In this document: piece after piece, positions 43,217 through 51,534 of the stretch | Layout of the letters: every line of letters begins with the position of its first letter | Numbering within the stretch: the stretch's first letter is position 1 | DNA from: Pseudomonas pseudonitroreducens | GTDB taxonomy: Bacteria; Pseudomonadota; Gammaproteobacteria; Pseudomonadales; Pseudomonadaceae | NCBI RefSeq assembly: GCF_021603645.1 | Contig: NZ_BQHJ01000015.1 | Span: 62,001 to 126,000, forward strand | Reading direction: 5' to 3' | DNA: 64,000 nt | Made by a program: the position numbers and the translations under genes | Notes under the pieces: generated by a model | Database searches by the model: none | Told to the model about the DNA's origin: nothing | The model's input: the letters and a program-made list of their open reading frames with translations, nothing else

Positions 43217-45139
43217 GTGTTCCATCGTGCTCTGCTTTCCCTGTCCCTGCTCAGTCTGTCCATCGCCTGCGCCAACGCGGCCGAGACCTACACACTGGAC
43301 ACCCCACGGCTGACCGGCATCGACAACTTCCGCGACATCGCCGGTACCACCACTGCCTACACCACTGCCAACGACGGTGTGATGCGCTCGGGCGTGTTCT
43401 ACCGCTCCAACGCGCTGACCCCCAAGGGCACCGACCTGGCGGTACTGAACAGCCTGGGCATCAGCAACGTCTACGACCTGCGTACACCGGTCGAGGCGGC
43501 TGCCACGCCGGACACCCTGCCAGCCGGCGCGGTTTACCAGAACATCGACATCATCGGCAGCACCACCTCGGGCGCCAACATCACCAATGTCTCCTTCACC
43601 AGCGCGGCCCAGGCCGTGGCCATGATGGAGGAAACCAACCGTGCCTTCGTCAGCGACGCCGGCATGCGCAGCCAGTTCACCGTGCTCTTCAACGAACTGG
43701 CCGGCGCCGACGGCGCCGCGCTGTTCCACTGCACCGCCGGCAAGGACCGCACCGGCTGGACCGCCGCCGTGCTGCTGAGCATCGCCGGGGTGGACAGCCA
43801 GACCATCATGGAAAACTACCTGGCCACCAACGACTACACCGCCGCCCGCATCAAGGCGACCCTGGCGATGATGCCGGCGAGCATGGCGGCCATCTACGAG
43901 CCGCTGATCGGCGTGCAGGCCAGCTACCTGCAGGCTGGGCTGGACGAAGTCACCGCGCAGTACGGCAGCATGGACAACTACCTCAAGGAAGGCCTCGGCC
44001 TGTCCCAGGAAACCCTCTACGTGCTGCGCGGCAAGATGGTCTACTACAACAGCCTGCCGGGTACACTCGGCCTCTCGGGCAACGCCGCCGCGGGCGCGCA
44101 GTTGCTGACCCAGCTGCAGAACAGCAGCCTCTCCGGCAACTACACCGCGTACAACTACTACCTGCAGTCGGCCATCGATGCCGGCACGCTCGGTGGTGTC
44201 GAGTCCACCGTCGGCGGCCAGGTGCACGCCGACGCGGCCAGCTACCTGCTGCGCCAGGATGCGCTGATCGACCGCGCCGCCGCGCCCTATGCCAGCGGTG
44301 TCGACCTGAAGACCGGGCAGACCCGCCTGTGGACCACGGCACTGGCCGGCTACCAGGGCAACTCCGCGACCTCCAGCGCCGAAAGCAGCAACGAGCACAC
44401 CCAGGGCCTGATGGTCGGCGTCACCCAGCGCTTCTCCGAGCAGCTCAGCGGCAACGCCGGCTTCGGCTACAGCAAGGGCAGCATCGGTGGTGCCGGTGGC
44501 GACGTGGACACCGACCTGACCTTCGTTCGCGGTGGCGCGCGCTTCGCCCTCGACGGTCTGGAACAGGGCCTGTTCGTCGACGCCGACCTCAGCTACGGCT
44601 GGCTCGACTACGACAGCAAGCGCGATATCGGTGGCGGCCTGGGCAAGGCCAAGGGCGACACCAGCGGCAACCTGAGCGGCGCCAGTGTTGCGCTGGGCTA
44701 CCGCACGGCGGTGTCCAGCGTGACTCTGGAGCCGAGCATCGGCCTGCGCTACAGCCACCTGGACCTGGACGGCTTCCAGGAAAAGGGCAGCGAACTGGCG
44801 CTGGACGTCGACGATATCAGCGAGAACCGCCGCAGCGCCTACGCCAACCTCAAGGCCTCATTCGCCCCGGTGGCGCTGGGCAGTGGCTGGCAGATGGTGC
44901 CGGGCCTGGAGGTCGGCTACGACCATGCGCTGGGCGACTACAAGGTCGACAGCGAAGGCCAGTTGCTGGGCTATGACGTTTCCCAGCGCGCCGCCTTCGA
45001 CAACCGCGACCAGTTCAGCGGCGCGTTCAGCCTCACCGCCAGCCAGGGCGAGTTCAGCGTCGGCGCCGAAGTCGGCGCGCTGGGCGGCAGCGGCAGCCAT
45101 GGCGCCAGTGGCAGCCTGAAGGCCAGCTACCAGTTCTGA
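43217..45139 (+). CDS. Autotransporter with tyrosine-phosphatase passenger
   Basis: 640 residues from GTG 43217. Signal peptide to ~22 (SIACANAAE). The passenger (~30-330) is a Tyr phosphatase of the Y_phosphatase3 (MptpB/LipA-like) type: TGIDNFRDIAG, RSGVFYRSNAL, VYDLRTPVE and the P-loop HCTAGKDRTGW with Cys172 and Arg178. The C-terminal ~270 residues (LWTTALAGYQG ... LKASYQF) are an autotransporter beta-barrel ending in Phe. It should therefore display a dual-specificity or phosphoinositide phosphatase on the cell surface or in the outer membrane. Confidence 0.9.
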   Translation: MFHRALLSLSLLSLSIACANAAETYTLDTPRLTGIDNFRDIAGTTTAYTTANDGVMRSGVFYRSNALTPKGTDLAVLNSLGISNVYDLRTPVEAAATPDTLPAGAVYQNIDIIGSTTSGANITNVSFTSAAQAVAMMEETNRAFVSDAGMRSQFTVLFNELAGADGAALFHCTAGKDRTGWTAAVLLSIAGVDSQTIMENYLATNDYTAARIKATLAMMPASMAAIYEPLIGVQASYLQAGLDEVTAQYGSMDNYLKEGLGLSQETLYVLRGKMVYYNSLPGTLGLSGNAAAGAQLLTQLQNSSLSGNYTAYNYYLQSAIDAGTLGGVESTVGGQVHADAASYLLRQDALIDRAAAPYASGVDLKTGQTRLWTTALAGYQGNSATSSAESSNEHTQGLMVGVTQRFSEQLSGNAGFGYSKGSIGGAGGDVDTDLTFVRGGARFALDGLEQGLFVDADLSYGWLDYDSKRDIGGGLGKAKGDTSGNLSGASVALGYRTAVSSVTLEPSIGLRYSHLDLDGFQEKGSELALDVDDISENRRSAYANLKASFAPVALGSGWQMVPGLEVGYDHALGDYKVDSEGQLLGYDVSQRAAFDNRDQFSGAFSLTASQGEFSVGAEVGALGGSGSHGASGSLKASYQF

Positions 45140-45157
45140 TCGGCGTTGGCATGAACA

Positions 45158-45197
45158 AACGGCCCGTCGCGGAATACGCGGCGGGCCGTTTTGCTTT
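45158..45197 (+). terminator. Rho-independent terminator after the autotransporter
   Basis: AACGGCCCGTCGCG and CGCGGCGGGCCGTT (one mismatch), loop GAATA, followed by TTTGCTTT. Confidence 0.88.
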
Positions 45198-45202
45198 CCA
45201 GC

Positions 45203-45830
45203 AAGTAGGGCGGATAACGCCCACGGCGTTATCCACCATGGCGGCGGATAACCCGTGCCGGGTTATGCGCTCTACGTGGCCGATCGGCATTGCCGTGTTG
45301 GTGGTGATGTTCGCGAGCAAGCTCGCTCCTATGAAGAGCTACGGAATCCTGTAGGAGCGAGCTTGCTCGCGAACCGGGCGGTGCACCCTGCGCGGCTACC
45401 TGGCAGCACGACCGGACCGTGGTCGCGCGGAAATAACCGGACGCGTAGGAGCGGACTCTGTCCGCGATGTCCTCCGGCGATGCGGACCTATCGCGGACGG
45501 AGTCCGCTCCTACGCCCCAGGGTGGCCCGGAGCTTCCTTGTGGCAACGAGGTCGGCATCGCGAACAGCAAGCAGGGCGGATCGGCATTGCCGTGTTAGTG
45601 GAGATGTTCGCGAGCAAGCTCGCTCCTACGAAGAGCTCGGAATCCTGTAGGAGCGAGCTTGCTCGCGAACCGGGCTGTGCGCCCTGCGTGGCTACCTGGC
45701 AGCACGACCGGACCGTGGACACGCGGAAATAACCGGACGCGTAGGAGCGGACTCTGTCCGCGATGATTTTCCGCCCACTGAGCGGCCTCGGGCCAATCGC
45801 GGACGGAGTCCGCTCCTACGCCCTAGGGGA
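45203..45830. repeat. REP region with a ~297-bp direct duplication
   Basis: Contains a GGATAACGCC-type palindrome (45211-45235), then two near-identical ~190-bp blocks (45280-45470 and 45577-45765). Each holds a facing pair of GAGCGAGCTTGCTCGCGAAC palindromes, a CTACCTGGCAGCACGACCGG spacer and a TAGGAGCGGACTCTGTCCGC palindrome with its partner. No gene. Confidence 0.85.
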
Positions 45831-45843
45831 GTCCAGGGTTTCC

Positions 45844-46833
45844 CTAGGCCGGTGCCGACAGGTTCCTGCGCAGGTCCGCCGGGCTCATGCCGTAGGCGCT
45901 CTGGAAGTACTGGCAGAAGCGCCCGACGTTGCTGAAGCCCAGGGCCAGGGAAATCTCGCTGACCGATTGCGACCCGTCCTGCTGCAGCGCGTCATAGGCA
46001 CGCTGCAGGCGCACCTCGCGCTGGTAGGCGACGATGGAGCTGCCGACGAAACGGCGGAAGCCTTCCTGCAGGGCGCGCAGGCTGACGTTGGTCAACTCGG
46101 CGAGGTCGCTGCCGCTGAGCAGGGCGTCCGGATGCTCCTGGATGTAGTCCATGGCCAGTTTCACGTGGCGCGGCGCGATCTGCGGAGCGGGGCGCCTGAG
46201 CGCGTCGCTGTAGTTGTGTGGCCAGATTTCCAGCACCGAATCCACCAGCATTTCCTGCAGGCGTGCCGGCATCAGCGCGCTGGAATTGATCAGCAGGTCG
46301 AATTCGTTGCCGGTGGCCATGGCGACGATCGCCTTGATGCCCTGGAAGGCTTCGTTGCTCAAATCCACCCGTGGCTGGAAGCGCACCTTGTGGCTGATCG
46401 GCCGGCCCAGCAGCGTCGCCAGCCGGCGCGCGAACAGCGAGCGGCGCACCGACAGGCCGTGGTGTGCGTGGCCATCGATGAAACCCACCGAACGCACCGA
46501 GGCCTTCTCGATGGCGAGGCCGACGCCTGGTGTACCGACGGTTTCGTCGGACTGGTTGAAGAGCACGCGTCCGGCACTGGGAAAGATGAAGGTGATCTCG
46601 TCGTCGAGGTCCGGCATTGCGGTCAGCAGGTCGCCGCGAAAGCTCAGGCGGCGGAAGCTCACGCCCTCGTAGCGGCCGTAGACGCCGCCGATGGCGATGG
46701 GGCGCTCGGGGCGCGGCATGGCCGAATAGAGGTTGCCGAACAGGCGCGTGTAGAGATCGCCGAAATCGTCGGCGCTCATGCTTTCCGAACGGATCAGGAA
46801 CTGCTTGCGGGAAGTGCTCGTGTCTACCGTCAT
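45844..46833 (-). CDS. AraC family transcriptional regulator
   Basis: 329 residues from ATG 46833. The N-terminal ~210 residues resemble the AraC-binding-2 ligand domain (FRGDLLTAMPDLDDEITFIF). C-terminal double HTH (SGSDLAELTNVSLRALQEGF and SVSEISLALGFSNVGRFCQYF). It sits at the left edge of the steroid-like island, separated from the LuxR gene by a small membrane protein gene, and may share in its control. Confidence 0.9.
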   Translation of the reverse strand: MTVDTSTSRKQFLIRSESMSADDFGDLYTRLFGNLYSAMPRPERPIAIGGVYGRYEGVSFRRLSFRGDLLTAMPDLDDEITFIFPSAGRVLFNQSDETVGTPGVGLAIEKASVRSVGFIDGHAHHGLSVRRSLFARRLATLLGRPISHKVRFQPRVDLSNEAFQGIKAIVAMATGNEFDLLINSSALMPARLQEMLVDSVLEIWPHNYSDALRRPAPQIAPRHVKLAMDYIQEHPDALLSGSDLAELTNVSLRALQEGFRRFVGSSIVAYQREVRLQRAYDALQQDGSQSVSEISLALGFSNVGRFCQYFQSAYGMSPADLRRNLSAPA

Positions 46834-47062
46834 GGTCCGTCTTCTGGCAGCGCCGTAGGAGCCGCTCCGGGCGTGGCACGCCAGGGCGCGGAATGTGGGC
46901 GAGCAAGTTAGCGGTCGCGGGTTACAAATCCGTGATGCCGATGCGGCGCCCGCATGCCGTTTCCATCGCGGAGGGTGTCTGCGCTGGGCACCTGACGCCA
47001 ACGGCGTTATCCGCCAGGCTGGCCGGCGCATAAGCCGTTTCGGGGCATGCGTCCTGCGCGGC

Positions 47063-47230
47063 TTACGGCACCGCCCGCAGACAACTCCCCAGGTCGCAGG
47101 GCGCCGGCAACGCGCGCTGCGCTGCCAGTCGCATCTGCTGCGAGCGTTCGTGGATGTCCAGCATCAGGTGGGCGGTGAACAGGCAGCTGCCGATGGTCAG
47201 CGCGACGAACAGCGGAATGAGTCGGGACAT
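47063..47230 (-). CDS. 55-residue membrane-anchored peptide in the 47-63 kb regulon
   Basis: From ATG 47230 with GAGG about 8 nt upstream. It encodes an N-terminal membrane helix or uncleaved signal (MSRLIPLFVALTIGSCLFTA) followed by a short basic tail with two cysteines (CDLGSC). A 19-bp dyad shared with the catabolic promoters lies 62 bp upstream (47292-47310), which supports it as an expressed gene. A TTG start at 47251 would add seven residues. Function unknown. Confidence 0.6.
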   Translation of the reverse strand: MSRLIPLFVALTIGSCLFTAHLMLDIHERSQQMRLAAQRALPAPCDLGSCLRAVP

Positions 47231-47291
47231 GCTGGCGACCTCGTCGACCAACTGGGGTTTGCCCCACGTTAGTCGCCGGGATCGCCGGACA

Positions 47292-47310
47292 AATCGTCCG
47301 CTCGGACTAG
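47292..47310 (-). promoter_or_regulatory. Regulon dyad upstream of the 55-residue peptide
   Basis: On the minus strand CTAGTCC-GAGC-GGACGATT. It overlaps the stop codon of the LuxR-type gene (47307-47309) and points toward the small gene. Confidence 0.65.
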
Positions 47311-48449
47311 CCCAGGGTCGCCACGCTGCGCAGGATCAGGCGCACCAGCATGGTCTGGCGGGTCACCCCGGTCTTGGAGAAGGTCGAGCGCAGGTGGGCG
47401 CGCGCGGTGTTGCGGCTGATGCCCAGTTCCTCCGAGGCTTCGTCCAGGGTCAGGCCGTTGGCCAGCAGCATGGCCAGCTGCGCTTCGGCCGGGGTCAGGT
47501 CGAACAGCGCCTTGACGATTTCCTGCGGGGCGCGGGATTCCTGTTCCGGGTCGCTGACGAAGATCACCACCGAAGGGCAGTGCTTGCCCTCGTTCCATTC
47601 GCTCAGCGGCACCGAGCGCACGATGATGCCCAGGTCCGCACGGCCCGACGGGCGCTGCACGCGCATCGCCTCGACCACCGAGGGTTGCGCGCCTTTCTGT
47701 GATTGCAGCGCCTGCTTCACCAGCCGGCGAAACTCCTGGCAGTCGCGCGGGGTGCCGACCTGCAGGCTGTCCGCGCTGATCTTCAGGCCGTCCTTCTCGC
47801 GCAGCAGGTTCTCCGCCACCTGGTTGGTCTGCAGGATCTTGCCGGCCTCGTCGAGGATGATGGTGCCGACGGCGAACTGGTCCACCGCGCCGGCGTAGAG
47901 GTTGCGCTCGGTCTCGATGCGGTTGATCTGCGTGTGCAGCGCCACCGAGCGCTCCAGGTGCGGCACGAAGTAGGCCAGCAGCGCCTTGTCGTTCTCGGTG
48001 AAGCCGGGCGACTCCACGCCGCGGCTGACGCGGATGCGGCACAGCGCGCCGTCGCTGGTGCGGATATCGGCGCCGAGGATGTGGAACACCCCGACCGGTT
48101 CGAGGAAATTACGGTAGAACTCCGAGGCCAGCCAGGCTTCCTTGGAGACGAACTCCTCGAGTATCACCACCTGGCCGCTGGGCAGGTCGACGAAGGGATC
48201 GAGGTTGAAATAGTACTGGTTGTACGAGGCCACGACCTCGGCCGAGCTGCCGTTGGTGTTGACCATCAGGCCCTCGCTCTGGTCGCTGGGCGGACGCAGG
48301 ATGAAGGTGACGTACTTGGCCTCGAGGAACTGGTTGAGCTGGTTGAGGAAGGATTGCCACGGCGTGGGCTCAAGGGGGCCCTGGTAGAGATTGCCGAGCA
48401 TCCCGCTGAACTGGTCGAGATCGAGCGACTGTGCCATCGGTAGAACCAT
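47307..48449 (-). CDS. LuxR family transcriptional regulator (TeiR-like)
   Basis: About 380 residues from ATG 48449; ATG 48437 is an alternative and neither has a clear RBS. The N-terminal ~190 residues look like a sensory domain. The centre (NLYAGAVDQFAVGTIILDEAG ... LQTNQVAENLLREKDG) is PAS-like. The C terminus is a LuxR HTH (LTPAEAQLAMLLANGLTLDEASEELGISRNTARAHL). Length and layout resemble TeiR, the LuxR-type activator of steroid genes in Comamonas. It lies next to a KshA-like oxygenase and is the best candidate to bind the shared dyad. Confidence 0.88.
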   Translation of the reverse strand: MVLPMAQSLDLDQFSGMLGNLYQGPLEPTPWQSFLNQLNQFLEAKYVTFILRPPSDQSEGLMVNTNGSSAEVVASYNQYYFNLDPFVDLPSGQVVILEEFVSKEAWLASEFYRNFLEPVGVFHILGADIRTSDGALCRIRVSRGVESPGFTENDKALLAYFVPHLERSVALHTQINRIETERNLYAGAVDQFAVGTIILDEAGKILQTNQVAENLLREKDGLKISADSLQVGTPRDCQEFRRLVKQALQSQKGAQPSVVEAMRVQRPSGRADLGIIVRSVPLSEWNEGKHCPSVVIFVSDPEQESRAPQEIVKALFDLTPAEAQLAMLLANGLTLDEASEELGISRNTARAHLRSTFSKTGVTRQTMLVRLILRSVATLG

Positions 48450-48465
48450 TCTTATTGTTGTTGTA

Positions 48466-48498
48466 GGAAAGCGCCGAGGAGATTAATAGGCGCTTTCC
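48466..48498 (-). terminator. Hairpin between KshA-like and LuxR genes
   Basis: GGAAAGCGCC and GGCGCTTTCC, perfect 10-bp arms with a 13-nt loop. No U-run, so it may be an attenuator or an operator for the LuxR gene instead. Confidence 0.45.
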
Positions 48499-48538
48499 GC
48501 AAAAGGCAATCGGTCCCGCAAGGCAGGGGACCGGTGGC

Positions 48539-49588
48539 TCAGGCCGGCTCCGCCTGCGCCGCCCGCACCACGAAGCTCTTGCGCTCGGCGAGGCCCGCCG
48601 GCAGCTCGGCAACGTCGATGTAGAACTGCTCGTACCACTTGCGCAGCTGGTACACCGGGCCATCGCCGTCGCACAGCAGCGGGTTGTCGACGCGGGTCTT
48701 GCTGTGCCAGATGGCTACGTCCTCGTAGAAGGCGGCGCGTGCCTGTTCGACGTAGGCCAGGGCCATGGCGCGGTTGTCCTCGGCGGACAGGCCCGGCAGC
48801 TTCTTCACCAGCACGCCGTAGCGCAGGGTGAAGCTGTTCTGGTCGATGGGCACGTGGCAGTTGAGCAGGATCGATTCGATCGGCTGGCCACCCATGGCGC
48901 CGGTCATCCAGGTGATCTGGTAGGCCGGGCCGTAATAGGTGGCCACCGTGCGCAGCTCGCTGTCGCCGGACAGCCGCGCGCTGCGGCCGCGCATCACCTG
49001 GGAGGCGGTGTGCGCCTCGAAGTGGTTGCTGAATTCGTCGATCGGCGCGCCATGCACGCTCTTGAAGTGCGCCATGTCGGAGACGTTGTCCACCAGCTCG
49101 CGGCAGTTGGTCTCGATTTTCAGTTCGGCCACTTCCCACTCGGCCCATTCGGCGTCGTAGCAGGCGTCGATGCGCGGGATCGCCTGCTCGGCGATGGGCG
49201 GGTTGCCTTCGGGATCGTTCCAGACGAACAGCAGGTGGTTCTGCTCCATCACCGGCCAGGACTTGATCTTCGCCCGCGGCGGGATGCGCTTGGCGTAGGG
49301 AATGTCGTTGCACACGCCATCGGCGCCCCAACGCCATTCATGGAAGGGGCAGCGCAGGCTGTTGCCCTCCACGCAGCCGTCGCTCAGGTCCGCGCCCATG
49401 TGCGGGCAGTAGCCATCGAGGATGTGCAGCTGGCCATCCTCGCCCTGGAAGGCCACCAGGCGGGTGCCGAAGACGTCCAGGCGGTGGGCCTTGCCGTCGC
49501 GGTACTGGCTGGCCAGCCCGAGGCAGTGCCAGCCGCGCGCGTAGCGGTCTTCCAGCGGGCGCGCTTCGATACGGTGCAGCGTACTCAT
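48539..49588 (-). CDS. Rieske non-haem iron oxygenase, KshA-like (3-ketosteroid 9alpha-hydroxylase type)
   Basis: 349 residues. Rieske cluster ligands Cys61 and His63 (CPHMGADL), Cys80 and His83 (CPFHEWRWG). The mononuclear iron site is in NCRELVDNVSDMAHFKSVHG (His174 and His179). The wording through this region (ARGWHCLGLA, DGYCPHMGADLS, DNVSDMAHF) closely follows KshA, which hydroxylates C9 of 3-ketosteroids. A KshB-type reductase is not in the window. A dyad lies 83 bp upstream. The substrate could be another polycyclic ketone. Confidence 0.85.
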   Translation of the reverse strand: MSTLHRIEARPLEDRYARGWHCLGLASQYRDGKAHRLDVFGTRLVAFQGEDGQLHILDGYCPHMGADLSDGCVEGNSLRCPFHEWRWGADGVCNDIPYAKRIPPRAKIKSWPVMEQNHLLFVWNDPEGNPPIAEQAIPRIDACYDAEWAEWEVAELKIETNCRELVDNVSDMAHFKSVHGAPIDEFSNHFEAHTASQVMRGRSARLSGDSELRTVATYYGPAYQITWMTGAMGGQPIESILLNCHVPIDQNSFTLRYGVLVKKLPGLSAEDNRAMALAYVEQARAAFYEDVAIWHSKTRVDNPLLCDGDGPVYQLRKWYEQFYIDVAELPAGLAERKSFVVRAAQAEPA

Positions 49589-49670
49589 CTTGTTGTTCTC
49601 CCATCAGGTTGCCGCAGGCAGAGGGGCGGCACGAGCCTGGATGGGATTCTGCAAGCCAGGGCGTTCGCGG

Positions 49671-49689
49671 CATCGTCTGAACGGACGAG
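49671..49689 (-). promoter_or_regulatory. Regulon dyad toward the KshA-like gene
   Basis: On the minus strand CTCGTCC-GTTC-AGACGATG, 83 bp from the KshA-like start at 49588. Confidence 0.6.
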
Positions 49690-49698
49690 GGCGCCCGC

Positions 49699-49717
49699 CT
49701 AGTCCGGGTGGACGATG
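49699..49717 (+). promoter_or_regulatory. Regulon dyad toward the SDR operon
   Basis: CTAGTCC-GGGT-GGACGATG, 65 bp before the SDR start at 49782. It continues into CCGG, as does the copy before the KstD-like gene. Confidence 0.68.
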
Positions 49718-49781
49718 CCGGCGCCGCTGCGGCCGGCGATAACGGCGGCACCGACCGACAACAACGACAAACGGTGGAACG

Positions 49782-50597
49782 ATGAGCGAGCAGCAGGGCC
49801 GCGTGGCGGTCATCACTGGGGCTGCCAGTGGCATTGGCCGTGGCCTGGCACGGCACGCGGCAGGCCTGGGCATGCGTATTGTGCTGGCCGACCGCGACCG
49901 CGTTGGCCTGGACGAACTGGCCGCCGAGCTGACGGCCGGCGGCTGCGAGGTCCTGGCGCAGGTCACCGATGTCAGCCGCGAGCAGGACCTGTTCGCCCTG
50001 CGCGATGCCACCCTGGCGCGCTTCGGCGGCGTCGACCTGCTGTTCAACAACGCCGGCATCATGCAGACCGGCGCCAGCTGGGAGCTGAGCGAGGCGCAGT
50101 GGCGGCGCATGCTCGACATCAACCTGCTGGGCGTCACCCATGGCCTGCGCGCCTTCGTTCCCACGCTGCTGGCCCAGCGGCGGCCCGCGCATATCGTCAA
50201 CACCGCATCGCTGGCCGGGCTGCTCGCCAGCCCGTTCCTGGCCGCCTATACGGTGACCAAGCAGGCGCTGGTGGCGCTGTCCGAAGTGCTGCACCACGAG
50301 CTGGCCGCCTCCGGCGCGGCCATCGGCGTCTCGGTGCTCTGCCCGGGGCCGGTGGCTAGCCGCATCATGGACTCGGACCAGGCCAGCCATGGCGCCGGTT
50401 CCGCCCTCGGCGCGCTGCTGGAGCAGAGCATCCGCGCCGGCATGCCGGCCGAGGAGCTGGCCGCGCGGGTGTTCGAGGCCATCGAGCACAAGCGCTTCTG
50501 GATTCTTCCGCACCCTGTTTTCAAGCCTGCGCTGCAGGCGCGCACGCAAAGCATCCTCGACGAGACCAACCCGGTCTTCCTGCTGGCCGACGTATAA
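49782..50597 (+). CDS. Short-chain dehydrogenase/reductase
   Basis: 271 residues. Cofactor motif TGAASGIGRGLA at ~12, NNAG at ~89 and active-site YTVTK near residue 160. First gene of a four-gene run (SDR, esterase-type hydrolase, RibB-like, OYE) with gaps of ~1-10 bp. Hydroxysteroid-type dehydrogenase activity is plausible from context only. Confidence 0.92.
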   Translation: MSEQQGRVAVITGAASGIGRGLARHAAGLGMRIVLADRDRVGLDELAAELTAGGCEVLAQVTDVSREQDLFALRDATLARFGGVDLLFNNAGIMQTGASWELSEAQWRRMLDINLLGVTHGLRAFVPTLLAQRRPAHIVNTASLAGLLASPFLAAYTVTKQALVALSEVLHHELAASGAAIGVSVLCPGPVASRIMDSDQASHGAGSALGALLEQSIRAGMPAEELAARVFEAIEHKRFWILPHPVFKPALQARTQSILDETNPVFLLADV

Positions 50598-50606
50598 GGA
50601 AACAAT

Positions 50607-51524
50607 ATGGCCCTCGATCCCCACATGCAGGCACTGCTGGAGCAGTTCGCCGGCGCCTTCGACCTGGACTTCCAGCAGCTCGACGCGGTGACCTACCGGC
50701 GCTTTGCCGATCAGGGGCTGGCTGCCGGTGAACCGCTGCCATTGGCCGAAGTGCGCGAGTTGCGCGTGGCCGGCGAGCTGCCCGCGCGGCTCTATCGTCC
50801 CAGTCATGAGCCCGGCCTGCCGCTACTGGTGTTCTTCCACGGCGGCGGCTTCGTCGCCGGCACTGTCGACACCCACGACGACCTCTGCCGGCGCATTGCG
50901 CTGGGCAGTGGCGCGGTGGTGGTGTCGGTGGGTTATCGGCTGGCGCCGGAAGCGCCGTTCCCGGCGGCACCGAACGACTGCTGCCAGGCGGTGGCCGAAC
51001 TGGTGGCACGTGCTGCCGAACTGGAGGTAGATGCCACGCGCCTGGCCCTGGCCGGCGACAGCGCCGGCGGCAACCTGGCCATCGCCGCTGCGCGCCTGCT
51101 CAACCAGCGCGGCGGGCCTATTCCCGGCGCGCTGTGCCTGTTCTACCCGGTGACCGACCAGAGCTGCGGCAGCGCGTCCTACCGCGAGTTCGCCAGCGGC
51201 CACTTCCTCGAAGCGTCGATGATGCACTGGTTCTGGCGACAGTACCTGGGGAGCTGGCCGGCGCCGCTGGATGTCCTGGCTTCGCCGCTGCATGCCGCCG
51301 ACCTGGGCGCACTGCCGCGGACGTTGCTGATGAGCGCCGAATGCGACCCGTTGCGCGACGAAGGCGAAGCCTTCGCCGAGCGCGCTCGTGCGGCCGGCGC
51401 CGATGTCGAATGCGTGCGTGCCGAGGGCATGTTGCACGGCTTCGCCAGCTTTGCGCCCTTCGTGCCGCGCGCCCAGGCCTACCTCGACGACGCGGCCGCC
51501 TGGCTGCGCGACGTGCTGCGCTGA
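50607..51524 (+). CDS. Alpha/beta hydrolase, hormone-sensitive-lipase family
   Basis: 305 residues. HSL-type oxyanion motif HGGGF (~77-81), nucleophile GDSAGG (~152-157), acid in SAECDPLRDEG and His in GMLHGFASF. Hydrolyses short or bulky esters or lactones. Begins 10 bp after the SDR stop. Might hydrolyse an ester or lactone made by ring oxidation in this pathway. Confidence 0.92.
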   Translation: MALDPHMQALLEQFAGAFDLDFQQLDAVTYRRFADQGLAAGEPLPLAEVRELRVAGELPARLYRPSHEPGLPLLVFFHGGGFVAGTVDTHDDLCRRIALGSGAVVVSVGYRLAPEAPFPAAPNDCCQAVAELVARAAELEVDATRLALAGDSAGGNLAIAAARLLNQRGGPIPGALCLFYPVTDQSCGSASYREFASGHFLEASMMHWFWRQYLGSWPAPLDVLASPLHAADLGALPRTLLMSAECDPLRDEGEAFAERARAAGADVECVRAEGMLHGFASFAPFVPRAQAYLDDAAAWLRDVLR

Positions 51525-51534
51525 GGTGCCGGGG

